Positions 49,029-60,099 are shown, counted from the stretch's first letter. The stretch: 64,000 nt of DNA from Durusdinium trenchii (GCA_963970005.1 CAXAMN010003669.1:1129717-1193716), one strand, 5' to 3'. The notes: generated by a model from the letters alone, not told the origin. Program-made: numbers and translations.

Positions 49029-49841
49029 ATGAAAACACCCGCCAGATCGGCCAAGAGAAACTCTTCAAGGCCACTGAAATTCCGTCGTCCAACTGCTCCA
49101 ACTGGAAAATTTCCTCAGCTAATGGATGCCAGGGAAAGAAAGAACAAAAGGAAACAGCAACAACAACAACAAGAACAACAACACCAGCACCAGCACGGAC
49201 TTGCGTCACAATTGGTATGGAACATTATGGAACACATGTCAGCAAAATCTAGTCCGGGCAAAATGCTCAATCTTTGTAAGGGATACACGGAATACCTGTT
49301 TCCTATGTTGAGTGTTGCAACTGCCGGGTTCCTCCCAACCCGGGACGGATCGTTGTTGGTTTTCGGTTCATCCCAACCGGTGGTCACAGTTTATCCGTGC
49401 GACACATTCACCCCAGCAAAATCCCGCCAGTGGCTGAAGGCCCCCTTTTTGGCTTCGCGTCTGAACTGGAACTACGAACAGTCCGTCCAAAAACCGGTAC
49501 TACTCGTGCTGTTCCTACGGTCTCGTGAACGTGCTTTGCCAGCGAGCGAGATCCGAGCTGGAGCCCTGAACAACCAAGAAGATGTGCCAAGCAGCGTGCC
49601 GACCTGCCTAGCCCTGGGAGGTCTACCCTTTTCCGAAGCAACAGGTGAGTGCCTCTCCGTCCAACCGGTGGGTGGGTGGGTGCCTCCAAGCAGCCCAGTC
49701 GTCCCACCGCTCGGTGACGGCCCTCAAATGGCCTACGAAGCCCATACGAAGCCGACCGTGCCGGGACAGCGAACGAGCGGAAGCGGAATGTGCTCCGTTC
49801 AGTGGACCTGCGCTGGCGATGAGATCGATCGGGATGTATGA
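49029..49841 (+). CDS. Doubtful ORF with a poly-Gln tract (270 aa)
   Basis: The frame begins MKTPARSAKRNSSRPLKFRR, has a CAA/CAG-encoded Gln tract around residues 43-56 and a hydrophobic patch (EYLFPMLSVATAGFLP). No domain was recognised. An equally long open frame runs on the opposite strand over 49408-50100, which weakens the case for either. It is listed only because of its length and basic N-terminus. Confidence 0.2.
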   Translation: MKTPARSAKRNSSRPLKFRRPTAPTGKFPQLMDARERKNKRKQQQQQQEQQHQHQHGLASQLVWNIMEHMSAKSSPGKMLNLCKGYTEYLFPMLSVATAGFLPTRDGSLLVFGSSQPVVTVYPCDTFTPAKSRQWLKAPFLASRLNWNYEQSVQKPVLLVLFLRSRERALPASEIRAGALNNQEDVPSSVPTCLALGGLPFSEATGECLSVQPVGGWVPPSSPVVPPLGDGPQMAYEAHTKPTVPGQRTSGSGMCSVQWTCAGDEIDRDV

Positions 49842-51002
49842 ACGAAGCGGCGGGAAGAAAACACGTACTTCCTGCAGCTGAGATGGTGATGGAGAGCTGT
49901 AATTGGGTGATCTTTTCATGTTCCTCTTGAGGGAAAGGAGGCCGTGCCATCCAAACCTTGGACAATGTGTGTAAGCAAACGAGATTTAGCTTGCGAAGAT
50001 GCACCCCCTGATACTCCCCCTGGTATACCAACCTCAAAAAACATCTCCTTGAGGCCTCGTTTCCGTAGCGCGTAGTAAGAACCACATAACATAGTAACAT
50101 AGTAGAGTACGTAAATATATATATATGAATGAACTACAATCATGTAGAGAGAGAGAGAGAGGAAAACAGGTTCAACTCTTTACATAAATCCCCAAGCTAA
50201 GGACACAGATTCTTGCAGTGATCCACCAAGAGATGATCTGGCTCTTCACCGTTCCGCCTCCAGGCTCGGCTTTCAGGAATTTCCCTGTGGCTTTGGCCTT
50301 CAAGGTGACACCTTTCTCCACCTCCTCAGGTGTCGAGCAACGTGAAGGCTGCAACGCACGGAGAGTCAGAGTGCGCTTTCTATCGTTACATGATCTTTAT
50401 ATATACTTTGCTTCCTGAAATAAACCCTTCGCTTGTGTAGAGAAGGCTGCTCTTTGTTAGGGAAGCATTTCTCCGTGGCAACCTTGGCAAGCATCTTGGA
50501 ACACAAGTTGTGCCTGTTTGACGTCTTTCCTTTGTTTCGTCGCATGATTTTGCAAAGTCTTGATTCTTCGGAACGTGGAAGCTGTCTCACCCCGCCTGCA
50601 CCGAAAACAACCAAAAACGATGCCCCAAATGGTCTGGCTCCCCGGCTCCCAGCGTGCGGAACGCGTGGGCGGATGCCCAGCCGGGCTCATTGGACGCGAG
50701 AACCCTTATATCCATCCCCAACAGCGCAATTATAGATTAACTGGTATATACTGGTTTTGGGAAACCTGGTGTTGGAGACCGAACTGGTTCCGCAGTGTGG
50801 ATTTGGTTCTAAAAACGCATCACCAGCAAGGAGTGGCATGGCATGGATCTTTTGCTTGGATCCCCCCCGCAGTCCTTCAGGTCAAAGACGGCTTCAGGGA
50901 GAAATGCCTCCGATAAATGCATCTCACCAGCCTGTGCAGGTGCTTGGCCGGTCCCGTGTGCCCCGGCGGGTCCCATTTACAGCGTCCTTCCGCCCATCCC
51001 AC

Positions 51003-51050
51003 GTCCACCAGGTGGTTCCACCAGGTGGTTCCACCAGGTGGTTCCACCAG
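51003..51050. repeat. GGTTCCACCAGGT tandem repeat
   Basis: The 13-base unit CCACCAGGTGGTT repeats from 51007, ending in CACCAGGTCTT. Each unit contains the palindrome ACCAGGTGGT-like core CCACCAGGTGG. Confidence 0.8.
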
Positions 51051-54000
51051 GTCTTCTGACCAAACCCCGGGAAGACCTGGCAGTGGCCGCTGAAGGCAGG
51101 TTCAAGCCACTGAACACGGAACCAGATTCAGCTATAAGGTGTTCTCAAAGGTCTCATGCCTGTATGTCCAATCTCATGGCTTACAAAAACATACAAAGGA
51201 CACACACACCAGCCACACATGTTGGCTCTGGGGTCATGAATCGCACATCTTATCCCCGTTCGAATCAACCTCTCAAACAGATTCAGCAACATGACATTCA
51301 CACACCTAACACTACACCTAACACATGTTTCAATTAACACCTATAGCGTATAGCTCTCAAGGTAAGGGTGCCCCCCAACCCGCTTCAAACGCCCCCGTGC
51401 TGGCCTCATCGGCCATCACATAGCTCCCATCGGACGCGATCAAGGCCTAGAAGAGGATGGTTGACCCCGTGGACCCCCGTCTTCCTATGTCTTCCTGAGG
51501 ATGGTCTGTCTCGCCTGGGGGATGTGATTTTGGTGTTGACTCTTTATTTCCAATTCATTGGTTGTTGTGTTGTTGTTCCTAATATCGATGGCCTCCACCC
51601 TAGTAGCAATGGCCTCCAACCTAATAGCGATGGCCTCCAACATCCTAATAATTCCATATAATTCCTAATAAATAGCGATCTGCTTTGGACCGTGTTGTTC
51701 AAAACTCATTGCAATTGCGTTGCCATTCTTCAGCATCGGGGAGTTTTTCTTGACCGCTCTTGCTTGGGTGATCCCCTGCAACCTGGGATCCAAGTTTGGA
51801 CAAGGAGGCATGCATTGATTCGGGGCTGTCCAAACTATCAATTCAGTAATAGTATACTAACATGGATGCTCTATGTGTGGTCACAATTTGACGGCATCAC
51901 TTGTACCGAAGATGCGTGAAACAATATTTCATAAACTTGACACCTTCAAGCCTAATCTGCTCTTGAGAGCAGAACTCCAACACCATCCCTCACACCATCC
52001 CCTAGGGCTCCAACAATATCTTCAGAAAGTGGTTAGACCCCCCTGGCCACCCCAACTATCTTCTCAGGAGGTAGTTGGAGCCCTATAGGGATCATACCCC
52101 CCAACAACTACTTGGAGACGTCACGCTCGGTCCGGTGTCGCATCCAAGCTTCGATGGCGTCGGGCGACGATGACAAGGCTCCTGTCGAGCCGTCGTAGCC
52201 GCTCGATGCAGCGACAGCGGAGCAACGCCACAAACGGAGCTCCAACATCCCCAAAGCTCCATGCGGAGCCCCATAGGGCTGTGTAGGCCAACAGCGCGCC
52301 CAGGGCCCATTGACTGGGCCCTGGGCGCTATCTGCTTGGAGAATCACATCATGTCTAGTGGGGGCACATCTTTCATGTCGGAGTGCTGGACCAACATTCA
52401 TGAAAGTTTTAGGATATCAAACTTTAAAACATAGTTTAGCGGAGGTAACAGTTAATGAAAGTAGTCACAGACAGTTGCCACGTTATGCCACGTTGGCACG
52501 CAATGCTTGAGTTCCAACAGTACGTTGCGAGAAGTGAGGTCCCTCCTCCATGTTTCACAGGCCCTCATGAACCCAGACTTCCCGCCTTCGCGTTATGTGT
52601 TTGTTTTTGGCTTCTCGGGCAACACATGGAACGAGTCTGAAAGCCTCAAGGCCCACCACCACTGAGGTGGCCATCCCATCCCATCCTCCTGGCCCAGCCG
52701 ACATCTGCAGGCGCGCCCGGGTGCCGCACTGCCAAATCTCGCATCGACCTTGCATGGCCGGAACTGCCAGGGCCCCTGAATGGTCAGTGTATGTCTCAAA
52801 GGCTGAAGATGGTCAGGACTGTGGTCAGTGTTCCAACGTGGAATGCTTCCTGAGAGTTCGAATGCGCAACCGTCCACTTCTTAAAGGCTTGGCCTTGGCC
52901 CCAGGCGCCGGCCTCCCGAACTGGTGGAGCGCCCAAGCTGATCTTACTCACCAAGCGGCCCAAAGCATGCACGAAGCTATCAGCCTCAGGGTAGCTCCGC
53001 ATCTGTTCCTGGGAGAGGTCACCGTGGGTTCCGGTTTTCCTTTGAACTATGCCAAGAGGCTATGGGTTTTCCAGATTACCTTCACCTTTTCTGATCGTCG
53101 TCCCATGCCGTGCCCGAACACATTCTTAACCGCGGACCAGTGGACCAACGACCCTAAACCAGTTTATTTAGGGTCGGGCAGGGGGAGTGGCATTCATCAA
53201 CAGATCTAGATCGTGGTCCTTAAAATAGATAGTGGCCCCGTTTTCGAAGACATGTTGAAAGGGATTTTGCTTTGCCAAGACATGGAGGTCTACCCTTGGA
53301 TTTGCTGTGATTTGCTTAAGGCACCTTTCCAAGAGCCCTTCCTCATTCTGGGGAAGACAACCCGGACAAAAGCACAATCCTCCGATCTACTGCCAGGCAC
53401 CCAGGTACCCAACCGCTTTTTATTCAGGAAGAGACTTACTTACATCCAAAACGCTTTTTCCTTCGCGGTGGCGTTTGGTCATCTCCCAACCCATACCGTA
53501 CTCCGCGGTGTAACGTATACCGTACTCCGCTGTCATCCGTCATCGGACTGCTGGCACCGAGCTGCCAAACACCGGTGTCGACCTTCCGTCTCCTGACCGT
53601 TCCTCGGCGCCCGTTCCACCGGTGACGGATGGTGACGGATGGTGACCGGGTGACCGACACGGAACCCAAAAGACACACCATGCTAATATAAGGGGCATGG
53701 TATAAGGGGTAGTATGGTGACAGGGGTGTTAGTTGATGGTGACCTCATGCTTATATAGATATAAGTTCCGAACTAGAACTCACAAGTCCCAAATGCAAGC
53801 ACCAAACCAAAATGCCAACACTTGGTCTCCCGCAAACCATGCCCTAATACACCCCCCCAAAAAAAAAGAGAACACACAAAAAGGAACATGACCCGCCATA
53901 CGTCGCCTCCGTCATTAATCAAAGCATCTCTCCAACCCCAAAGGTTGACTCCTCCAGCAGTGCCAAGCCTGATTCCGCGGGTGGAGTCGATCGGACTCTC

Positions 54001-54341
54001 GCGTCGGATCGGGTCGGGTCGGATCTTCTGAGTTTTCAATGTTTTTCCAGTCCCAGAGCATCCATCAATAGTCTTGATAGGGCAAAACATGGTAAAACAT
54101 CTTGACCCTATCCGTCGATCATCAAGATCTTGTGAAAACCCCGGGTCAGTTGGATAGGGTTCGAATAATGTAAAAGGTATGTAACTCTTCCAGTCCGGTC
54201 TGGGATTGGCTGAGGATCGGACCAGAAGCTCCGAAGGGGACCACTTCACCGGATCAGTCACCGCTCGGCTCCGACCATCGCATCACCCGCCCCGGGCCGC
54301 GGATGGTCCCAGAGCCGGAGGCATGGTCCCATGGGCTCTCA

Positions 54342-54404
54342 CAGGGCGGCCCAGGCACGCTTGCACCCAGAGCCTTCCACCAAGGGCTCCAGCTGGCAGT
54401 TTCG
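54342..54404. repeat. Dispersed ~70-bp repeat, copy 2
   Basis: CAGGGCGGCCCAGGCACGCTTGCACCCAGAGCC...GGCAGTTTC matches 8571-8650 in order and orientation. Confidence 0.6.
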
Positions 54405-56407
54405 GACCGCGCTCAACGGTGTGGGCGTCGTGGTGGTGCTGGTGCTGAGCCCCTGCGAGCTGCGAGCTTGTGCGAAGCTGGGCTAATCTCTGAGACACCA
54501 CGATCGTCCTCTGTCTCTTGTGACCCTAGCAGCTGTGGCCAAGTATCTAGGTGAAAATGACGCACCTATAGATGCACTTAGATACTGTGGTCATTCAAGA
54601 GCGCTGGCGCGTTTTCGAACAAAGGGACTAGAGAACCGCCTGTGTTGTGCTGACAGCAGTGCCGCGGCTCCATCGATGGCTGCCCAGCCCTTCGGTTTTA
54701 TCCGGTCTTGTGGTGGGAGATGTTGCCGCCCCGAGGGTTCTGCCATGTGAATCTCCCGGGCCTAACACAAAGTAAGTACCCACAAGTACCTACTACAGTA
54801 CATGATGCGATGTATCTATCAATCTATATTATATGGTAATTACCCTCCCAGCTCCCAACACATCCGCCTCCAAAGATTGGGCTACCGAAATCATTTGGGA
54901 TCTAGGTGCTTAGACTTCGAGCACGTACATGGACTGCAAACGCATGCATGTGCAAAAGCCAGTTCCCGTACCCTGTTGATCCAAGATTTGACAACATACG
55001 TTTTGGGATCCTATTGGATCCAAGTGTCCTAGGATCATTAGGATCGATCCACGATCCAAGGCTGGTTTCAGATCCAAGGGCCTCCAGGATCCAAGGGCCT
55101 CAAGGATTCCTAGGGTCAGGATCAAACATGCCTCGGGGTTCAAACGCTTTGCTTTCGGCCCCTGCTTGCAGGTGGATGTTGGTGTCAAAAGATGCTGGAT
55201 GCTAGCCTGTTTTCGGTGGTCGTATGAACGCATGGCCAACTAGAAAGTCAACCATATGAACGCATGGCATGAGTAGCGATTCCCGGGGTCCTAGCCTTGG
55301 AAGTCTTCCATCAACAGTAGTCCAGCCTCATTGAAAAGAAGAGTGTCACGACCACCGGTAGACCTGGCTCCCCATCCGAGAGAATGATGGACAACCTTGG
55401 GTTCAGGACCTGGTTTAGTTTAGGTCATCACGCAAAGCGTGATCATATCAAGGGGTATACCGATCTATTATGCCAAGCATCAGCTTGATCTTATTACTCA
55501 ACATCAGTTTTGATCATCTTTGATCTATTTGTGGATGCTTGATGTTGAGTGCCCAAGCTGTCCATGATTCATCTCACGGTGGATATCCCACACCAATATT
55601 ATGGGTCACGACCCAACTGCGTGGAGTCCGGGCCTCTGTGGTGCTGCTAGAACTGTAACTCGTGCTCACAGAATCCGCCGTCACCAAGTTCCACTGCTGG
55701 TTAGTCAGCTTCTGGTCACACTTCCTGAAAAACGACAAATGTTTTCACATCTCGCTTGGCTTCAAGCCCCCCAGCATTTGATGGCTTTGCGTGTGTGGGT
55801 ATTATATTGTGTGAGGAAATGGCATGTCTTCGTTGATCAATACATGCGCAGCGGTAATATACTGGGGAGCTTTGAACATGTTAGACATGTTTGAGGGTAA
55901 TTTTGCCAGGACGAACCGGCTCGAGCTTGCAGGAAAAGATTCCCCCACAAGCTGAAAATCCTTGGGCCAACCCAGAAATCCAGAATAATTTCACAAATGC
56001 ATACAAATGTTCACAATTAACAAGTAATACTATATATATATATATGGCTGCTCCGAAATCTCCCGCGTGCTAAAACTAATCCTGAATCCGTTAATCCTTT
56101 TGGGAGGCCTAATCGGGTTTAATCCTTAATCCGGGCACATACAACCAGCACACAGTGATGGGGTAAACACTAGTGAATCTACTTGGAGATATATGGGTCT
56201 GAAATGATGTGAAGCTGTGAAATGACTTCAGATTGCGAAGGGCTAGGCGCATCTTTTTTTCCCCACAGGACTCGTCGAGAGTCGGCACCCACAGAGTTCT
56301 TTGAGTCGCAGCGTGCCCGTCACGCTAAGCCACCCCCTAACCAGCAAGAACCGTTTGGAGAGGTGGTAGTGTCAAGTTCAAGTGGTCACTAGTATTTTCC
56401 AAGCTGT

Positions 56408-56776
56408 CTACTCGTCAACAAGGGGCGAGGCTGGAGCTCTGCCTTTCGAGCTTGGAGTCTTGGGAGACCGCGCGGCAAAAATATCGGTCTTCCGCTTTTT
56501 GCGGCTGACAAGCTCCGCGGATCTGGCCGAATTCAAGTCAGCATTCTGGCAATTCTGGAGGCTTTCGACCACTTTCTCCTCATTGGACAACATTTCTCCG
56601 AGCCGTAGGTCTTTGGGTTCCAAAGTCTTACGCTTGCGATGATCGGCTGCCAACTTGCCTCTGTGAAAGAACAGGGTTAGCAAAGTTTCCAAAGCAAAGC
56701 CAAGAACATCGCAAGCATCTTGGCCAAACTTCACGTGCCGGGGACGGTCTGCTTCCACAATGCTCAACTTGATGGC
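56408..56776 (-). CDS. Histone H3-like histone-fold protein, last exon
   Basis: The exon encodes AIKLSIVEADRPRHVKFGQD, ALETLLTLFFHRGKLAADHR and KRKTLEPKDLRLGEML, then a basic Ser/Pro tail ending at TAG. The blocks align with histone H3 alpha-2 (F...A...L..A.E..L..LFE), loop 2 and alpha-3 (A-x-H-x-K-R-x-T-x-x-P-K-D-x-x-L). DNA binding by pairing with an H4-like partner would be expected. It is not canonical H3, being highly diverged and carrying a 50-residue C-terminal extension with KRK and SPKTP motifs. The acceptor is TGCTGCAG, phase 0. A CENP-A-like or dinoflagellate-specific H3 variant, or another histone-fold factor, are alternatives. Confidence 0.65.
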   Translation of the reverse strand, partial: AIKLSIVEADRPRHVKFGQDACDVLGFALETLLTLFFHRGKLAADHRKRKTLEPKDLRLGEMLSNEEKVVESLQNCQNADLNSARSAELVSRKKRKTDIFAARSPKTPSSKGRAPASPLVDE

Positions 56777-56847
56777 CTGCAGCAGCCATGAAACACAAAA
56801 CGAAGATATCAGCTCGCTTTCTTCCAAAGTAGAACCGCACAGACAAA

Positions 56848-57172
56848 ACTACTGATACAAATGCCTGGCCTACCAGACTGGGCTGGATAGAGAATGAGAC
56901 TACCTTTGAATGCACTTGGGGTATCTTTCGTCTCCAAAGCAGTCCTGGCATAATCAAAACTACTGATACAATTGCCTACTCGCTTGGGCTGGCTAGAGAA
57001 TGAATCTACCCTTGAACGCACTTGGGGTACCTTTGGTCTCCAAAGCAGTCCTGGCATAATCAAAACTACTGATACAATTACGTACTGGCTTGGGCTGCCT
57101 AGAGAATGAATCTACCCTTGAACGCACTTGGGGTACCTTTGCTCTCCAAAGCATACAGCCCGGCGCAATCAA
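56848..57172. repeat. Three tandem ~108-bp units inside an intron
   Basis: The units start at about 56848, 56959 and 57065 with ACTACTGATACAA. Each contains CTTGAA(C/T)GCACTTGGGGTA and CTCCAAAGCA. The same unit, more diverged, occurs in three copies at 60100-60387. Confidence 0.85.
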
Positions 57173-57203
57173 AAGTTTTGATACAAATCCCTTTTGAAAA
57201 GTC

Positions 57204-57615
57204 TCTCTCTCCTCTCTCTCTCTGTCTTATCTCTGCGTCTGTCTTCTCTTAGCCTTGCGTCTATGTGTGGGGAACCGTACTCCCTTCCTTTTTCGTCTGG
57301 TGGGGCATTCCCCACCAGACCGGCCAGGACCCACCAAGACGCTCCGTCTCTCTCTCTCTCTCTCTTCTCTTGGCCTTGCGTCTTTGTGTGGGGAACCGTA
57401 CTCCCTTTCTTTTTCGTCTGGTGGGGCATTCCCTATACCAGACCGGCCAGGACCCACAAAGACGCTCTGTCTCTCTCTCTCTCTCTCCCTCTTCTCCTTG
57501 CCTTGCGTCTTTGTGTGGGGAACCGTACTCCCTTTCTTTTTCGTCGGGGCATTCCCCACCAGACCGGCCAGGACCCACCAAGACGCTCTGTCTCTTTCTC
57601 TCTCTCTCTACATAC
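57204..57615. repeat. Three tandem ~125-bp CT-rich units
   Basis: Each unit has a (TC)n run, CCTTGCGTCT(A/T)TGTGTGGGGA, CTTTTTCGTC and a GACCGGCCAGGACCCAC block. They start at about 57251, 57374 and 57500. The length and phase leave open frames of more than 100 codons on both strands, which are artefacts of the repeat. Confidence 0.9.
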
Positions 57616-57678
57616 ATATTAATTGCACAAAACATATACAGCACTGCACTATACATATTAATTGCGACGGCTACTTAC

Positions 57679-57861
57679 TCTGTATGAGCAACCGGTGGAA
57701 GGCCCTGCTGCCTCACGGATTTCACGCGGCTTAATGCCAGCAGCCACTTGCTGAGGGAGTTTCCGAGCTTCTTGGGAACAAAGTTCGTGAAATGGTTTGC
57801 TTGCAAGCTTCGGATTGACCACCCACAGTGCGGCGCCCAGGTCAAACCTCAATGACTTGAG
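57679..57861 (-). CDS. Middle exon of the histone-fold gene
   Basis: 61 in-frame codons (phase 0 to 0) encode LKSLRFDLGAALWVVNPKLA, SKPFHELCSQEARKLPQQVA and AGIKPREIREAAGPSTGCSY. The acceptor is GTCGGCAG; the donor is CAGA then GTAAGT, a strong consensus. The phase fits the last exon (56776) exactly. No domain was recognised in this part; it would form the N-terminal extension of the histone fold. Confidence 0.6.
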
Positions 57862-57978
57862 CTGCCGACAAGAAAAGCCAGATATGCTGTCACAACTACG
57901 ACCTAGGTTGCGGTTGCACGCATTTCAGGCCGAAGCCAGTGCGACTCCCTTCTGAGTCGCTCAAATTGGTCAGTGGTC

Positions 57979-58203
57979 CTTTGGCCAGGAATCAAACAAA
58001 AGCTTTTGCCGAGTCTTCGGCGGCTTAAATTTCCCAGGATTTAGATATTGTCCTGGTGGTGGTCGCCAGGCACCTTGCTGCTCTTTAAATGCTGTGCCAT
58101 CCCAACGTGCTTTGCTTCCAGTCATTTGGGTGGGGACGCACTTGGTAATCATGCACATGCCCATACCTGCGCGTAGAAGAGCTCGCAGAGCTACACGCAG
58201 CAT
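57979..58203 (-). CDS. Upstream exon of the histone-fold gene
   Basis: The frame encodes CVPTQMTGSKARWDGTAFKE, QQGAWRPPPGQYLNPGKFKP and KTRQKLLFDSWPK. It ends at a GA donor (CCAAAG then GACCAC) in phase 0, matching the next exon. The 5' boundary is unsettled; the frame is open upstream to about 58268, and an acceptor at GCGCAG (58165) is possible. No domain was recognised. Confidence 0.45.
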
Positions 58204-58840
58204 CGAGTCTTCGGACCAATACGATGCCCAGCAGTTGTGGAACCAGGATGCGGGAAATCAGGTTCTGTGCTTTGCCCTTCGAAATGCTTCTTCCCTGGAC
58301 GCATCTGCGTCACTGGCTCTTCATCAGAGCTTTCCAAGAAAATGACTGTTGCGAACCTGGTCGACAAAAAGGAAACAAAGCCCTGCATGAATGCCCGGGA
58401 AACCAACAACAAAAAAAAGTTGAAGCCATGTGCACCGAGAAACTTTCTTTTCAACTCATGCTGCGCTTCACATCGCCCATGTTCGTCGGGCGTGCCAGCA
58501 TCAGGCGCATCCCCACTCATAACTAGAGCGACTATCGCCCCAGCTTTACTGACCCGTCTTTTAATAAAAACATTGGGCCCGAGCATCATTCTTCTCATTC
58601 AGGTAGTGAACCTGAATGCAGAAAAAAACCACTATTGACGACACCCTCGTCGCAGCAAATGGTCAGCACAGGCGACTTTCGAACTGCATTCACCAAATCC
58701 CGGAGCAAGCAAGAAGCTGCACAGTCTGTGATCTCACGGTAGAAGCGGCTACTCATGTAGGCAGATGGCGTAGAAGCATCCAAAGCATGAACACATCGCG
58801 CCAAGGTTTCGTAGTCTCGGTTACGGTTGGACAACCCAGT
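58191..58840 (-). CDS. Exon-like segments, hAT-transposase-like start
   Basis: From about 58815 to 58620 the frame encodes RDYETLARCVHALDASTPSA, YMSSRFYREITDCAASCLLR and DLVNAVRKSPVLTICCDEG. The last part resembles the segment of hAT/zinc-finger-BED transposases where a strand reaches the first catalytic Asp (S-x-x-x-x-x-D-E). A following frame (to about 58191) encodes ESSDEEPVTQMRPGKKHFEG. A second catalytic region and the C-terminal dimerisation block were not found. The piece may be a domesticated or decayed transposase continuing from the zinc-finger exon above. Confidence 0.35.
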
Positions 58841-58985
58841 TTCAGACTTGTGTAGGCCAAAAGAATCACATTCTCTTCCTCGCACGTGGTCCGAACAGAC
58901 TCTCTGGGTCTTTTCTTGGGAGCAGCACCGGCTTGGTCTAACTGCTGCATCTGTGGAGGGCACTCAAGCCTTTCAGCCATCCAGG

Positions 58986-59774
58986 TTAGAGCTCGTTGAT
59001 GGTCACCACTGCTTTTCTTCTAGTGCTCATGCAGCAAATCACGGCCGTGATTGTGAGGGTTTTCAACATCGAGTTCAAATTGCGGCCCAAGGATTGCCGA
59101 CCTCGGAGCTTGTGACCATGGCTTGCATATGCAATGCACAGAGAACAACCGACAAAGTGCTTGTTGTTCACACACTTGTAGCGGAGGAAGCACTTCGGAC
59201 TTTGTCCAGGGAGGGTGTACATAGCACGATGCCTCATGCGCTTTACCTTCTCCAAGCAAATGCAGGAAGCCTGTTCACAGACTTCACAAGGACCGTCTGG
59301 TATCTCCTCTATCTCTCCAGGCTCCACTGGCTGCTGGACAGACAAACTTGCTCGCAGCTTGTAGCGGGAGGACTGTGGAGCTTTTTCTGCACTGGGGGGC
59401 ATGCTTGGCGTTGCATCTGGACTAGAAGACTGTTCCCTCTTCTCAGGAGTTGCGAAGCACTCAGCGGCGTCATGCACAACGTCTAAGCAAGGCAAGTCTG
59501 TCTGACAGAATCGCTCTGCAGTGTCAACTGGCAAGTCTGTCTGACAGAATCGCTCTGCAGTGTCAACTGGAGCCGGCCTTGCTCTTGCAGGACGACGTCC
59601 TGCGAGCTTGTCTGCTACAGCAGGACACAGCTCCACAATGGACGGGTCTTCCCACACAGCGAGCCTCACGGCAAGAACCCATCGAAAACCTTGCAGGCAC
59701 AGTTTTCTCTCCCGGCAGGCTTTTGCTAAATCGTCCACAGACATTCGCATGATCTCGCCAATAGTCGGACTCAT
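58986..59774 (-). CDS. Protein with SAP-like and zinc-finger-like segments
   Basis: The ORF starts MSPTIGEIMRMSVDDLAKAC; MSVDDLAKACRERKLCLQGF resembles a SAP-type helix-turn-helix. A 13-residue direct repeat (VDTAERFCQTDLP, twice) comes from a perfect 39-base duplication at 59491-59568. A Ser/Pro linker leads to CEVCEQASCICLEKVKRM and KHFVGCSLCIAYASHGHK, which supply Cys pairs such as those of a TTF/BED-type zinc finger. The matching His residues appear in the neighbouring frame (NPHNHGRDLLHEH, about 59020-59065), so an indel is likely at the end. Together with the hAT-like segment below, this suggests a transposase-derived gene. Confidence 0.4.
   Translation of the reverse strand: MSPTIGEIMRMSVDDLAKACRERKLCLQGFRWVLAVRLAVWEDPSIVELCPAVADKLAGRRPARARPAPVDTAERFCQTDLPVDTAERFCQTDLPCLDVVHDAAECFATPEKREQSSSPDATPSMPPSAEKAPQSSRYKLRASLSVQQPVEPGEIEEIPDGPCEVCEQASCICLEKVKRMRHRAMYTLPGQSPKCFLRYKCVNNKHFVGCSLCIAYASHGHKLRGRQSLGRNLNSMLKTLTITAVICCMSTRRKAVVTINEL
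59491..59568. repeat. Perfect 39-bp tandem duplication in a coding region
   Basis: 59491-59529 and 59530-59568 are identical. The length is a multiple of three, so 13 codons are duplicated in frame. Confidence 0.9.
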
Positions 59775-59792
59775 GGCTTGGTGAAACCTGTG

Positions 59793-60045
59793 CTAGTTTA
59801 CCTCATGGCAGAAACTATATCCCCTGTGTCTCTGTGCCCTGGAGCAATCATGAGGCTTCAAATCAAAGGCGTGACCGTCTGTGCTACATGAACGTTTCAA
59901 CGCCGCAAGACTGTTAGGCAGCTGAGGTCTGAACTCACAAGTCGTTGTCGCATGGAAACAGGTCGGGCAAAATCGCAAAGGAGGCTTGGACACATGGTAA
60001 AGAGCACGGCAATCCAAGCAATGGAATCCAGCCTTAATGGGGCTG
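59793..60045 (-). CDS. Zinc-ribbon-like exon
   Basis: The segment encodes KAGFHCLDCRALYHVSKPPL, RFCPTCFHATTTCEFRPQ and SCSTDGHAFDLKPHDCSRAQ. Two C-x2-C pairs 16 residues apart look like a zinc ribbon or knuckle. It ends at a likely GTAAAC donor (CATGAG then GTAAAC, 59805-59810). The start is not fixed; an acceptor AG lies near 60045. It precedes the SAP-like ORF by about 20 bases and may be its 5' exon, although a short intron there did not give a matching phase. Confidence 0.4.
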
Positions 60046-60099
60046 CTGAGCTTTCAGGAAGTACTTCGGTGTGCACTCCTTACCTTTTCCATCTAACTT

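Larger units (their letters stand above)
49842..56407. other. Non-coding stretch with tandem and dispersed repeats
   Basis: No gene was recognised. Notable items are a GA run (50142-50161), GGTTCCACCAGGT tandem copies (51003-51050), a 24-base GATGGCCTCCAAC repeat (51587-51642), a CCGTACTCCGC duplication (53495-53535), GGTGACGGAT copies (53617-53652), the dispersed repeat at 54342-54404 and a GGATCCAAG-rich patch (55005-55110). Confidence 0.55.

Noticed and set aside
49408..50100. 230-aa minus-strand ORF
   Set aside because: It overlaps an equally long plus-strand frame, has an Arg/Ser-rich GC-driven composition and no domain.
52595..53209. 204-aa plus-strand ORF
   Set aside because: No domain, no protein-like pattern, and overlapping minus-strand frames are of similar quality.
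57194..57734. ORFs of 110-159 codons on both strands
   Set aside because: They are created by the three CT-rich tandem units; the peptides repeat with the DNA.
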